Position numbers and translations under genes: made by a program. DNA of 64,000 nucleotides. Source: Symbiodinium natans (lineage: Eukaryota > Sar > Dinophyceae > Suessiales > Symbiodiniaceae). Below are positions 9,951-20,279 of this stretch, piece after piece. Under the pieces are notes generated by a model. The model made no database searches. It saw nothing but the letters and a program-made list of their open reading frames with translations, and had not been told where the DNA came from. The DNA lies in the NCBI GenBank assembly GCA_905221605.1, contig CAJNDS010000446.1, forward strand, positions 1,344,404 through 1,408,403. Direction: 5' to 3'. Every line of letters begins with the position of its first letter. Positions within the stretch are counted from its first letter, which is position 1.

Positions 9951-10549
9951 CCTCCGCACCCTAAACCCTAAACCCTAAACCCTAAACCCTAAACCCTAGA
10001 CTTCCCTAAGCCCGAAACCCTAAACCCTGACCTCAAGAGGGGGGACTGACCTCAAGAGGGGGCCAGGGTTCAAGCTTTCGGGTTTAGGGGGTTCGGCGCT
10101 TTGGGGTTTAGGGTTTAGGGTTTAGGATATGAGTCCTAAAGTGTCATCAAGCCGAGAGGTATGAGTCCTAACGGCCTGCCACGCAGACGCAGGCCCCGCG
10201 CGTTCGCGGCCGGAGCGCTGTGGATCGGCGGAGGCCCCCCCCCCCCTGGGCGGGTGTGGATGTCTAGGGAAGCCGCGAACCAGCCTAAACCCCAAGCCAC
10301 AAACCCTAAACACCAACAGCCTAGACCCAGTGATGCAGAAAGCCCAAGCCCCACATCCGAGAAGCCCGCCCGGAAGGGACTTCAAGTTGCTGTGTGCATC
10401 GTGGAAGGGAGGAATGAGGAACCTTCAAACCCTAACCCCTAAACCCTAAACCCTAAACCCTAAACCCTAAACCCTAAACCCTAAAACCTAGCCCTAAACC
10501 CTAAACCCTAAACCCTAAACCCTAGACCAGGGAGCGGCTAATATCCCCC

Positions 10550-10669
10550 ACAAGAAGGGGCTCCCTTGCTATGCTAACGTTAGGCAATGCAAAAAATCTA
10601 AAAAGTAGGACTTCTAACCCAACGAAGGGCCCACATCACCCTATTTATAACTAGGGGGCCGCTACATGC
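10550..10669. mobile_element. MITE family C copy (ACAAGTAGGGGCCCC ends), degraded
   Basis: The left end is ACAAGAAGGGGCTCCC; the right part holds CCCTATTTATAACTAGGGGGCC then CTACATGC. Internal AGTAGGACTTCTAACCC and AAGGGCCC blocks are shared with the copies at 21336, 45259 and 50716. Confidence 0.6.
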
Positions 10670-10811
10670 ACCGCGCCAAAAAACAGGCCCTTGATTGGGC
10701 TGTTTTTGGGGATTCTCAGGCCCCTGGAAGCCCATCTAAAACCTAAAGCCTCGATCATTAAGTCGGCTTGCAATGAACCCTAAACCCTAGACCCTAAATT
10801 CTTTGTGTCAG

Positions 10812-10845
10812 GCACATGACAGGCGTGAAGGCTCTGAGGGCATGG
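10812..10845 (+). CDS. Candidate small exon
   Basis: Bounded by TTTGTGTCAG| and CATGG|GTGTAAG; the frame gives AHDRREGSEGM. The donor is good, but the segment is short. Confidence 0.3.
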
Positions 10846-11919
10846 GTGTAAGGTTGATGGCTTCGGCGTTCGGGGGGTTCGGGGTTTGGGGTTTGGAGTT
10901 TGGGGTTTGGGGTGTAGGGGGAAGTTTAGTCTGTAGGCTTGGGATCGTCAGGTCATGCCGGTGTGGAGGCAAGGTGCGTAATTTCTGTACCCCCGAACTC
11001 AGAAAGCCCTACACCCCTCAACCCTGAACCCTAAACCCTAAACCCTGAACCCTAAACCCTAAACCCTAAACTGACCAGAGGCAGCGCTTGGCCTCGCTTT
11101 GTGCCAGCCAGGGCAGGGTGCCTCAGGAACCCAGAGACTCCAAAACCCCTCAAGTAAGGAGTATACCTCAAAGCACAGTAGGGTTTGCGGTTTAGGGTTT
11201 AGGGTTTAGGGTTTAGGATTTAGGGTTTAGGGTTTAGGGTTTAGGGTTTAGGGTTTAGGCATTATAGATTAAGGGATATTCCTCAATTAAGGGGATTTGG
11301 TGCCTCGGAAAGTTCACGAAGTTCCCAGCAGATCCCGACCCTGGCCCCCTGTACCTAGGGTTTGGGGTTTTAGGGTTTTAGGGTTTAAGGGTTTTAGGGT
11401 TTTGGGGTTTTGGTGTTTTGGGGTTTTAGGGTTTTAGGGTGTAGGGTTTAGGGTTGAGGGAAAGCCCGCTTGTGCCCTGGGCCCGGAAGCCTCACTTGGC
11501 GACCAGCACCCTGCCACAACATTCCACTTGCTGAATCGTGGGATGTACCCCCCCCGCCCCCCAAACCTCCCTACCCGATATGATCCCTAAAGCCTACACC
11601 CAACACTCCCCCTGATGTTTCTTTATAAGGGCCAGATGCACCTTGAAGCATCTGAGATGCCCTGCAGAGTGTTGGGGTGATCCTGGCTTTCAGGGCTTGT
11701 CTGACTTACTTCTTCGGTTCGAGGGACCCTTATAAGTCAGAAGAGGCCCGAATTAGGGGCTGTAAAGGTGCTATTTGAAGGCTGTTTAGGCATCTAAAGC
11801 CTATACAAGGTGCGTATATGCAATATTGCAAGATAGGCAATGCTGGTCGCTTTGACACGGCTCAAGCTGGTCCGGCTGTCGGGAGTGAGGGGAGCATTAG
11901 GACTTTTGGGGTCCACAAG

Positions 11920-11978
11920 GTCCGTGTTAGCCATGGAGACCAAGCGCATCATGGACGCGCCCTGGGCAAACAACCCTA
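11920..11978 (+). CDS. Candidate exon, function unknown
   Basis: Bounded by CCACAAG| and ACCCTA|GTAAGG. The frame reads SVLAMETKRIMDAPWANNP. GTAAGG is a strong donor, and TTTAGGG-strand repeat follows at once. Confidence 0.45.
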
Positions 11979-12795
11979 GTAAGGTTTAGGGTTTAGGGTT
12001 TCGGTTTTCGGGTTTAGGGTTTAGGTTTCCTTTCCCCTGAGTCGAAACCTCTCGCTCTATGCCATATGCGAAGAGTTTGTAGGCCTGACGAGGAGAGCTG
12101 TTGCAAGCTGTAGCTCGTTGCCCACCCCACACAAGCCCTGCAACGATCCGACTTACCCACCCCCGAATAAACCCTTCACCCTTAACCCTCGCCCCTAAAC
12201 CCTATCGAATAAAATATGCGCAACGTCAGCATGCTCTAGCCCCGAAGGGCGAAGTGTGCGGCCCCAACGACACAACCAACCCTACCTATCTTAGGGGAGT
12301 TACATAGTCCCTTACCTTCTTCAGAGGGTTTAGGGTTTAGGGTGTAGGGCCTAGGGTTTATAGGGTTTAGGGTTTAGGATTTAGGGTTCAGAGGGTTTAG
12401 GGTTTAGGCTCCCTTAATATGGCTTCAGGGTCCCTTAATACGGTCCCTTACCTTCTTGGAAGGGTTCTGAAGCATTGTGGTTTCTGGGTTTTATAGGGTA
12501 TATGAAGGGTAGGGGTCCCCAATTAAGGGCCCATCCGAAGAGGTCCTGTAACGACCAACTTAGAACCCAAGCTGTCCCGCTACCACTTCGCACAGGCAAC
12601 TTCACCCACCTTCTTTTAGTGAACCGCCTCCCTAGCTAACAACTAAACCCCAACTAAACCCTGCTAAGTAAGTGTTTATAAAGAGCCCTAAGCCCCTAAA
12701 CCCTAAGCCCCCAAACCAACCCTAAATCTCGAAATTCCTAGATCCCTAAATCCCCAACCCTAAAAACCCTCATGTTTCACACCCGACACCCTCAC

Positions 12796-12929
12796 GAGGT
12801 AACCATCTTCACCGGCTTCACCCTAAACCCTGAACCCTAAACCCTAAACCCTAAACCCTAAACCCTAAACCCTAAACCCTAAACCCTAAACCCTAAACTC
12901 AAAGAGGTAGCCATCTTCACCGGCTTCAC
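12796..12929. repeat. 26-bp direct duplication flanking a telomere-repeat tract
   Basis: 12796-12821 and 12904-12929 match at 25 of 26 bases (core CCATCTTCACCGGCTTCAC) and enclose about 80 bp of CCCTAAA repeat. Both copies contain GAG|GTA at the edge of the membrane exon 12907-13004, so splicing between the copies would restore the sequence of a single copy. Confidence 0.9.
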
Positions 12930-13004
12930 ACTCCTCATCCTCATGGCTCTGCTCGGCGCCCTCCTCGCGAAGACGCCGTCGACGCCTGGGGGCGATATAC
13001 TAAG
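12907..13004 (+). CDS. Membrane exon, probably flavocytochrome N-terminal half
   Basis: Acceptor AAAGAG|GTAGCC, donor TACTAAG|GTACAAG. The frame opens with VAIFTGFTLLILMALLGALL, a strong transmembrane helix, then AKTPSTPGGDILR. It is the first hydrophobic exon of a plus-strand series leading to the FAD/NAD exons; linkage to the next exon in phase was not resolved. Confidence 0.55.
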
Positions 13005-13462
13005 GTACAAGGGTAACAGATAAAGAGGCCACCGGCCTCTGTAAGCCTAAACCCTAAACCCTAAACCCCAAACCCTAAACCCTAAACACGCAAACCCTAA
13101 ACCCTAAACCCTAAACCCTAGACCCTAAACCCCTCACAAAGCGCGCGCCCTATAACCTACGAGCTCGGGGAGATGCTGAAGCCCAAAGGCCCCTCAAGCC
13201 TGAGCCCTGCTTGCTGGATGGTTCAGGCTTGAGCCTGAAGCCAAAACCCAAAACCCTGAACCCTGAACCCTAAACCCTAAACCCTAACACCCCATTTTGC
13301 GAAACTGCCAAATGGACCCTTTCCTCTACTCAGTCATTCCGTGGTCGAGCGAGCCCCCTAAGCCCTGAACCCTAAACCCTAAACCCTAAACCCCAAACCC
13401 TAAACCCTAAACCCTAAACCCCAAACCCTAAACCCTAAACCCCACGGTCTGGGAAAGGAAAG

Positions 13463-13546
13463 CGTGGTTTATGCCCCGATTCCAGAGCTGGTCTGTTGCG
13501 AACATCACCGCGGCCGCCGCAGGGGCCCCCTGGGCTGCTTTCATAG
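13463..13546 (+). CDS. Candidate membrane exon
   Basis: After GGAAAG| the frame reads WFMPRFQSWSVANIT then an A/G-rich hydrophobic run. No GT donor lies at the 3' edge; ATAG|GAAACC would need a GA donor, which dinoflagellates can use. Phase with its neighbours is unresolved. Confidence 0.4.
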   Translation, partial: RGLCPDSRAGLLRTSPRPPQGPPGLLS

Positions 13547-13835
13547 GAAACCCTAAACCCTAAACCCTAAACCCTAAACCCTAAACCCTAAACCCTAAAC
13601 CCTAAACCCTAAACCCTAAACCCTAAACCCTAACCCCTCTCTATACTATTTTTAGGGTTAAGGGTTAAGGGTCTAGGGCTACTACCCCCCCTGGGGAAGC
13701 TAGGGGGGAGGGGGGTTAGCATAGAGGGTAGTAGGGGAACCTATGATGCTAACTCTTTCGGGGCTTCTACTGGGTTTGGGGGGGGTTTGGGGGGGGTTCG
13801 GGTTCAGGGTTTAGGATGAGCTTCAGGGCTAGGGT

Positions 13836-14035
13836 TTAGGGTTTAGGGCTTAGGGCTTAGGGTTTAGGGCTTAGGGCTTAGGGCTTAGGGCTTAGGGCTT
13901 AGGGTTTAGGGTTTGGGGTTTGGGGTTTAGGTTTAGGATTTAGGATTTAGGGTAAGGGTTTAGGGCCTTAGGGTTTAGGGTTTCGGGTTTCGGGTTTAGG
14001 GTTTAGTGCTTAGGGCTTAGGGCTTAGGGCTTAGG
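13836..14035. repeat. Local array of the variant GGGCTTA
   Basis: Within the telomere mosaic the heptamer changes to GGGCTTA and repeats almost uniformly at 13836-13910 and 14006-14035, with TTTAGGG between, as expected if a mutated unit were amplified locally. Confidence 0.8.
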
Positions 14036-14118
14036 GCTAGATATGAGGGCCCATGCCTGGGATAGGGGGCAGAGTCCCGAACAAACCGAAGCCCGGACCC
14101 CCAAAACCTGCCACTCAG

Positions 14119-14205
14119 GCGATTATCGTGTTGTGCGTTGCTGCCTCCCCGGATAGTGTCTTCCGCTTGAACAGCACTGGCAATGCCACCGGTATGGCGA
14201 TGTGG
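14119..14205 (+). CDS. Flavocytochrome membrane-domain exon (chain M1)
   Basis: Acceptor CCACTCAG|GCG, donor GATGTGG|GTAACG. It is exactly 29 codons: AIIVLCVAASPDSVF then RLNSTGNATGMAMW, a helix end followed by a TG..A..A segment like ferric-reductase transmembrane domains. It ends in phase 0 and continues into 14416. Confidence 0.65.
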
Positions 14206-14415
14206 GTAACGCTGCTGTGCCCTGGATGACTTGGGTTTAGGGTTTGGGGTTTAGGGTTTAGGGTTTAGGGTTTAGGGTTTAGGGTTTAGGGTTTAGGGTT
14301 TAGGGTTTAGGGTTTAGGGTTTAGGGTTTAGGGATTTGACTCTAAACAATCTAAACCCGAAACCCTGAACCACACACTGAGGGCTTGTGAAAACTTCGTT
14401 TCAATTCATTGGCAG

Positions 14416-14432
14416 CTCCACACTCTGCGTAT
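14416..14432 (+). CDS. Flavocytochrome micro-exon (chain M2)
   Basis: A 17-nt exon between the excellent acceptor CAATTCATTGGCAG| and donor CTGCGTAT|GTATGT. It encodes LHTLR plus two bases that complete a codon with 15048. It is supported mainly by phase continuity on both sides. Confidence 0.5.
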
Positions 14433-14802
14433 GTATGTACCTTTGGAACACAAGAAGTACATCCCCAAACCCTGAACCCTAAACCCTAAATATGCCCTTT
14501 TTGCCGAATTTCTTCGTCGTGTTGAGGGTTCAGGCATATGGCACAGGGTTCAGGTTTTAGGAGCCAGGCAAAGAAGTAGGATCCAGGCATCCCCATGGGC
14601 TCCCAAACCCTGAAAACCCTAAATTTAAGAGCCTCCGGCTCAAGCCGCCGACCCCGCTGGAGCATAGTTGAAAGGTTTAAACGCGTTCGTTAGGTCAAAG
14701 AATGCCAAAGTTGGTGGGGGGGGGGAGTAGGGGGGTAGGGGGGGGGGGGTGGGGGGGGGAGGGGAGGGGAGGGGGGTGAGGGGGGCAGGGTGGGGGGGGT
14801 TG

Positions 14803-14986
14803 GGGGGCTGGTTTTGCCCAAAGGGCCCCTATGTCCTGTGCGAAACCGCCTATGGTCCGTGAGTTTATGCCGTATGGGTGGCCTGGCCCTCCATGGAAAA
14901 GCTGCCCGGGGACCCCCCCCTACCCGCCCCCGCGTTTTGGGGGGGTAAGGAGGAGGGAGCCAACACGCCACCAGGGTCGGCGGACC
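14803..14986. repeat. Dispersed ~180-bp repeat, copy 2
   Basis: This is the second copy of the 6469-6650 repeat in the same orientation. It is preceded by a G-rich tract (14714-14802) and ends at the same GGTCGGCGGACCC boundary before degenerate CCCTA repeats. Confidence 0.8.
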
Positions 14987-15047
14987 CTATAGACCCTAGA
15001 CCCTAAACCCAAAAACCCTAAACCCTAGACCCTAAAACCCGACGCAG

Positions 15048-15136
15048 GTTCTCATTTTACAAGTTCGGCTTGCACGACATACTGCGAATGTCCAGGGAGG
15101 CGGCATGGAGGATTCACTATGCCACTTGGTGCAAGG
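15048..15136 (+). CDS. Flavocytochrome membrane-domain exon (chain M3)
   Basis: Acceptor CCCGACGCAG|GTTC, donor TGCAAGG|GTTTAGGG. The frame reads FSFYKFGLHDILRMSREAAW then RIHYATWCK. CCCTAAA repeat lies directly upstream, and the donor is itself the first telomere heptamer of the intron. It ends in phase 1, matching 16012. Confidence 0.65.
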
Positions 15137-15458
15137 GTTTAGGGTTTTGGGTTTAGGGTTTAGGGTTTAGGGTTTAGGGTTCAGGGCGAAAATTTGGAAC
15201 AGAGACCCTGAAGCCCTTGTTATGATTGCTTTTCGGCTTCCTGCGGTCTGCTGGTCTTGCGTGTTCTGGCGATCTTCGAAACCCTTCTAAGCCCTAAACC
15301 CTAAACCCTAAACCCGAAACCCTAAACCCTAAACCCGAAACCCTAAACCCCCCCAAAGCCCATGACATGACCTGGGTTCGGGCTTTCAGGGGCTTCGGGG
15401 ACTTCGGGGCTGCAGGTTCCAACACCCAAAGGGGCGCTTGGATCCAAGGACACCCAAT

Positions 15459-15580
15459 ACAAGGAGGGGCCCCCTTACTGTACTAATTATAGTTAAGGGA
15501 CTTAGAACCTAATTTAGGATCCTTATAGCCTAATTTAGGGTCCTTAGAACTCTGCTTATAACAGGGGTCCCCTCCTTGTA
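15459..15580. mobile_element. MITE family C copy, both ends intact
   Basis: TACAAGGAGGGGCCCCCTTA at the left and its near inverse CCCCTCCTTGTA at the right; 122 bp, non-coding, foldable. Confidence 0.8.
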
Positions 15581-16011
15581 GTGCAAGCCTTAACCTCCCC
15601 CCTCCCCCGGAACATGGTGTCCCTATAAACCCTATAAACCCTATAACCCCTTTGAACCCTATAAGCCCTATAAACCCTATAAACCCCATAAACCCCATAA
15701 ACCCTTTAAACCCTTTAAACCCTAAAACCCCTAGACCCTAAACTCTAAACCCTAAACCCTAAACCCTAAACCCTAAACCCTAAACCCTATAAGCCCTAAA
15801 CCCTATAAGCCCTAAACCCTAAACCCTAAGTACCATGATACGAACCTGTCATCCTCACCAGCTCCCTGGACTTGAAGAGCCCCAATCACTGAAACCCTAG
15901 GCCCTCAAGTCGGTTGAGGGTTGAGGCTTGAGGGTTGAAGGCTTTAAGGGTCATGAGTTTAGGGTTTAGGGTTTAGGGTTTAGGGTTTAGGGTTTAGGGT
16001 TTAGGGTTTAG

Positions 16012-16118
16012 GGCTCGGGACCCGCTACCTCAACCCAGCAAGCTTCACCGCCACATGGAATGTTCAATTGTTGTTTGTGTTTTTTGGTTTCCTTTCCTTT
16101 CCTACTTGGGCTTCTCTA
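16012..16118 (+). CDS. Flavocytochrome membrane-domain exon (chain M4)
   Basis: The acceptor is a telomere unit, GGGTTTAG|GGCTCGGG; the donor is TCTCTA|GTATAG. The frame gives GTRYLNPASFTATWN then VQLLFVFFGFLSFPTW, a transmembrane helix. Phase fits exons M3 and M5. Confidence 0.6.
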
Positions 16119-16260
16119 GTATAGTATTGCAGAGAACCTCGGCAAGTACATAGTATTGCAATTGCAGATAACCCCAGCAAGTATAAGCTTCTGTAGGATT
16201 TAGGGCGTAGGGTGTAGGGTTTAGGGTTTAGGGTTTAGGGTTTAGGGTTTAGCAGACCAG

Positions 16261-16320
16261 GTCTTCGGCATCTTGACGATTGTCATCGCCAGCTTCCATG
16301 GCGTGCCCGAGTACGGAATG
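16261..16320 (+). CDS. Flavocytochrome membrane-domain exon (chain M5)
   Basis: Acceptor GCAGACCAG|, donor GGAATG|GTGGCA; exactly 20 codons, VFGILTIVIASFHGVPEYGM. It is a hydrophobic helix carrying one histidine, a possible heme ligand or loop residue. Phase 0 at both ends. Confidence 0.65.
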
Positions 16321-16637
16321 GTGGCACCCAACTTGAACAAAACCCTGCACCTCAAACCCTAAAGCCGAAACCCGAAACCCTAAACTGCAGCCGTGTCTTG
16401 GGCTTCTGCGTGGGTTGGCAAGGTCTAGGTTGCAAAGGTTGAGTTCAGGTAGGCGGCAGTAAGGTCTGCGTACGGGTTTATTATGTGTTGAGGAACGCAG
16501 GCCGTTCAGCGGACGGCCTTCTTGCGTACGCATTCCCTTTGGCCAGTCGTGCCTGCTGCATCTTCTGTTGCTGGCGGCCTGACCGCCATCCCTTTTCCGT
16601 TCTTCTGGCCTTGCGTGTGCCTTCTGTGTGTTCTGAG

Positions 16638-16766
16638 CATCCTCTTGTGGCCGGATTTCAGAGTGCCAAGATTTGGCAAACCGTTATCTGTGCGACATGG
16701 TGGTTGATCTTCCCAGGGCTGGCACGGTGGCGCGTGTGGATTCTTGTTGGCAGTTTGCTGTCGCGT
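16638..16766 (+). CDS. Flavocytochrome membrane-domain exon (chain M6)
   Basis: Acceptor GTTCTGAG|CAT, donor TGTCGCGT|GTATCT; 43 codons. Hydrophobic core: KIWQTVICATWWLIFPGL then RWRVWILVGSLLSR, one to two membrane helices. Phase 0 at both ends, continuing M5. Confidence 0.6.
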
Positions 16767-16984
16767 GTATCTCTGGTTCCTGACATGGACCTAGCTTTTT
16801 GCACCTCATTGCCTACGATTGCAGGCAGATGCTTCCTGGGTGAAAAGCTACGATGCCGATCCGGTCTCTACAGTAGCCTTCAAAAAATCAAGTCATCAAA
16901 GTCGTTTGAGGCAGCCGAGCTGCCCACCGAGCCTAAGACTGCTCCTGCCTCGATGACTTCAGAAGCAGAAAGCGGCTGACAAAC

Positions 16985-17135
16985 ACTTCACCCTCCCAAC
17001 GCCCTCTGGCCGGGCATGGATGAGGACTGTGTGTGCAGCAGGGCTGCTATGACATTCCACACTTCTGCAAATGCCGGTGTCATCATTCCATGCAAAACGT
17101 AGTCTTCCAGGACCAGAATGCCCAGGACGTATCCG
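16985..17135 (-). CDS. Candidate exon on the opposite strand, membrane-like
   Basis: Read on the minus strand, an open frame gives YVLGILVLEDYVLHGMMTPA then FAEVWNVIAALLHTQSS, which looks like real membrane protein. Clean splice signals are not evident and a plus-strand frame is also open, so this may be a fragment of another gene or chance. Confidence 0.3.
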
Positions 17136-17224
17136 TCATGAATAATCAACATTAGGGGTTCAAATGTTAGGAAAAGTAGCCATGGGACTCTTATCTTGTG
17201 CTGATTGGTTCCTCTGTGCCACAG

Positions 17225-17342
17225 TGCTGCCCTCAGCCATGGTTGGTTCGTGGCTGCTCTTTTGGCGCTGGGGGCCTCTGTGCTTTTGGTTCTTGCCTTT
17301 CTTTCTTGGAAAAGCCTTCCTTCTCCTTCACTTTCACCTCAG
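17225..17342 (+). CDS. Flavocytochrome membrane exon
   Basis: Acceptor CTGTGCCACAG|, donor CACCTCAG|GTTGGT. The frame reads ALSHGWFVAALLALGASVLL then VLAFLSWKSLPSP, a strong transmembrane helix with an external serine/proline tail. Phase 0 at the 3' end, matching 17886. Confidence 0.65.
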
Positions 17343-17885
17343 GTTGGTTCCTTCCTAACTTGAAAACCCTAAACCCATAATTCCCTAAACCTTACAGGTC
17401 AATTTGCCGAAGCCTGAAGCACCCTGCATCCTTAAACCCCGAAACCCTATCCCCAAGCTCTTCAACCCCAAAGCCGGTTCCCTACACCCTGATCCCTAAG
17501 CCCACCCAAAAACCCTAAACCCTAAACTGTAACCCTAAACCCTTAAACCCCGAAGCCCTAAGCCCCCTAAACCCTAAACCCTTAAACCCCGAAACCAGAA
17601 CCCCCTCAACCCCAGGAGCTCAAGCTTTGAACCCAAACCCTTCCAAAGGGTTCAGGATGTCGGGCCCACGCCCTCCGAACCCCCCAAGCCCCAGACCTGG
17701 GACAAAGCAGTGTTAAGGGTTTAGGGTTTAGGGTTTAAGGTTTAGGGGTTAGGGTTTAAGGTTTAAGGTTTAGGGTTTAGGGTTGAGGGTTCAGGGTTCA
17801 GGGTTCCGGGTAATTTGGACTTTGGGGTTTGTAGGTTGTGGGTTTGGGGACTACACCCTAAACGCCTTTTGAATGCTCAACGCAG

Positions 17886-17939
17886 GTGCTGGTCTTCCAT
17901 CGCCTCGGCCCTCACGCAGTCTTCCACCGGCTTTTGGCA
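17886..17939 (+). CDS. Flavocytochrome exon with HR..H..FH heme-ligand-like motif
   Basis: Acceptor CTCAACGCAG|GTG, donor TTGGCA|GTGATC; 18 codons, VLVFHRLGPHAVFHRLLA. Ferric reductases carry an FHR-lG-x-H-type segment on the helix that binds heme; the spacing here is similar. The next exon before 18401 was not found. Confidence 0.65.
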
Positions 17940-17958
17940 GTGATCCTTGGGCTTCGCT

Positions 17959-18083
17959 AGAAGGAGGGGCCTCCCTAGTTATGAGTAGAGTTCTAAGGAC
18001 CCTAAATTTGGTTATCAGGATCCTAAATTAGGCTATAAGTCCCTGAACTATAGTTCGTATAGTAAGGGGGCCCCCTCCTTGTA
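17959..18083. mobile_element. MITE family C copy
   Basis: The element runs from AGAAGGAGGGGCCTCCCTAG to GGGGGCCCCCTCCTTGTA. Its ends are inverted repeats, and the interior shares ATTAGGCTATAAGTCCCT-type blocks with 15459-15580. Confidence 0.75.
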
Positions 18084-18400
18084 GGGTTTGGGGCTTGGCT
18101 GCCCCTATACTTCCTTTGACCTGATTATTGTGTCCTTAAGGGCTGTTTCGGAACCTAACTTTTTCGGCCCCTGGAAGTCTTGGGCCTTGGTGTTTAGGGT
18201 TGCATGGGGTTTAGGGGTGCGCAGTCCGAAGGCCATAAGATATGGCTCAGCCAAAAGCCCGCCAGTTGTCCAAGAGATGGTCCCCTTTTGCTGTTTCTGT
18301 TATAGCCCACGCCCAAAACCCTAAACCCTAAACCCTAAACCCTAAACCCTAAACCCTAAACCCTAAACCCTAAACCCTACACCCCCAATAAAAATCCGAG

Positions 18401-18486
18401 GTTCGGACTCGTAGGGCTCATCCTCATGATCCTGGGCGTAGTGCCGGCCTTTTTCGTGCGCCTCCTGGAACGCCAGAGATCTTGGG
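18401..18486 (+). CDS. Flavocytochrome membrane exon (TM before the YDRW segment)
   Basis: Acceptor AAATCCGAG|GTTC, donor TCTTGGG|GTTTCGG. The frame gives GLVGLILMILGVVPAFFVRL then LERQRSW, matching the ferric-reductase helix that ends in a basic loop. One base remains at the end and joins GA of 20181 to make glycine, so the two exons are in phase. Confidence 0.75.
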
Positions 18487-18616
18487 GTTTCGGGTTTGGG
18501 GTTGAGGGTTTGCCCTTTAGGGTTTAGGGTTAGGGTTTAGGGTTTAGGGTTTAGGGTTTAGGGTTTAGGGTTCAGGGTTTAGGGTTTAGGGTTCAGGGTT
18601 TAGGGTTTAGGGTTTG

Positions 18617-18728
18617 CTTGGTAGCCCAGTGGTACCCTGTACCCCTTTTTTTGGTTCTGGGTTCCCTCATAAAGTAACCAACCAAAAAATGGGTGCCCTT
18701 ACGATGAGATGGTTACTGGGCTGCTAAG
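18617..18728. mobile_element. MITE family B copy
   Basis: CTTGGTAGCCCAGTGGTACC at the left, GGTTACTGGGCTGCTAAG at the right; 112 bp with an internal T-run/A-run that can pair. Telomere repeat abuts both ends. Confidence 0.85.
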
Positions 18729-19154
18729 GGGCTTGTGGTTTTAGGGTTCAGGGTTTGGGGTTTAGGGTTTAGGGTTTGGGGTTTCGGCTTTAAGGTTTTA
18801 GTTTTTAGGGTTTCGGGTTCAGGCTTTAGGGTTTTTAGGTTTAGGGTTCATGTTTCAGGCTTGAGGGTTTTAGGGTTTAGGGTTTAGGGTTTAGGGTTTA
18901 GGGTTTTTAGGGTTTAGGGTGATTGAGGGCTTGGGGCTTCAGGATTACGGATATTTTTGCCTTTGGATGGCTCAGGGACATTGGGTTGTCGTTATTGTTC
19001 ATATACCGTTCTCCTGGGTCTTCGTGGGTTTGAGGGTTTTCGGGCCGAGTTCACATCAGCGAGTCTGCGTTTTTTGAGTAGCTGCTTGTTCCGGTTAGGG
19101 CTGGGGGTTTGGGGTTTTGGGCTCCTGCATATGGAGGGTTGTTTGGGGCTTAGG

Positions 19155-19287
19155 GTAATCCACGAAACCTCCACGGCCCCCGACCTTCTCACCCTGAAGT
19201 ACAATCTCCTCAGGCACACCGAAGCCCAGAAGTTCGCTCTTCATTCTAGCGTCCAGGGATTTGATCCTCAACTCCCTTGCCCCCCCT
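19155..19287 (+). CDS. Coding-like island of uncertain status
   Basis: After GGGGCTTAG| a long open frame reads VIHETSTAPDLLTLKYNLLR then HTEAQKFALHSSVQGFDPQL. Composition is protein-like, but it lies between 18401 and 20181, which already join in phase, so it is either an alternative exon or part of another gene. Confidence 0.35.
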
Positions 19288-19335
19288 AAACCCTAAACCC
19301 TAAACCCTAAACCCTAAAACCTAAACCCTAAACCC

Positions 19336-20110
19336 TACTATATTGGCGCCGTGGTACATATGAACTTAATTTGAACTTATGCTGGACTTATCTTACGTAC
19401 GTTTTAAGTAGGAGACAAGTTGCGTACAAGTTCGAAGGCTTGCTTTTTTATCATTTCATGAACAGCACCTTTGTTTCGAAACAAAAAAGGCGCACGGCTT
19501 AAGGCATGGCAGAAAACTATGCCCAGAGATGCAGAGAGACCTTTTGCTTCTTGCAAGCATGGCAAGGCAAAACGTGCGAAAACAAGGAAAAAGCAGGTCA
19601 ACTCCGCGGACATTGGCACTTTTTGCGGACCGGCTCGCGGACACCCGCGGACAGCAGACGACGCCCGATGGTAGTGGCGCGGGGTCCGGGCTTATATGAG
19701 CCCATGCAGGCGGACATCATTTCCGCGGAAGTGGACGTCCGCGAGCCAGGGCTTGACCTAAATTGTCGCGGACACTGGCGGGGAGGCTTCAACGCTGCCA
19801 GGCAACTATAGAATATCTGTTGCAGGGGCTGCAAGACCGATTTCTTCAATTTTAGCTGAAATGCATGCGCGAACCAGTGAAAAACATCCCAAAATGTAAA
19901 ACAGCTAAGTGGAGATAAGTTCGATATAAGTTTTTTTGACATAACACGCATAAGTTCCTAAGTCCGAGATATGTCAAGCAAAAAAATGTCGAACTTATCT
20001 GGAACTTAATTATATAAAACAAACTTAACTCCAAGATAAACACCTTAATCGATACTTAATCGATACATATCACATACTTATAAGTCGATAAGTCGGCGGG
20101 GTCAATTAAG
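19336..20110. other. Telomere-free island with repeated AACTTAT motifs
   Basis: GAACTTA/TAAGTTC words recur at both ends in inverted order, and CGCGGACA words recur in the middle. It may be a non-autonomous element. Several short ORFs overlap, but none looks like protein. Confidence 0.35.
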
Positions 20111-20180
20111 TAAACCCTCAACCCTCAACCCTCAACCCTAAACCCTAAACCCTAAACCCTAAATCCTAAACCCTACCCAG

Positions 20181-20279
20181 GATACGACCGCTGGAAGTGC
20201 CTCCACTTCTTCAGTTTCCTCGGGCTCCTCGCTGTCGAAATGACGGGGGGGGCTTGGGGGTCCTACAACGGGGCAGGGG
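20181..20279 (+). CDS. Flavocytochrome exon with YDRWKCLHFF (ferric-reductase Y..W..H helix)
   Basis: Acceptor CCCTACCCAG|, donor GGCAGGGG|GTTTAGGG. The frame reads YDRWKCLHFFSFLGLLAVEM; ferric reductases have YE-x-F/W-x-x-x-H at this place, the histidine binding heme. In phase with 18401-18486 and with 20916. Confidence 0.75.

Noticed and set aside
15203-15259. Exon-like frame DPEALVMIAFRLPAVCW
   Set aside because: Hydrophobic and open, but its phase does not fit between exons 15048 and 16012, which join directly.
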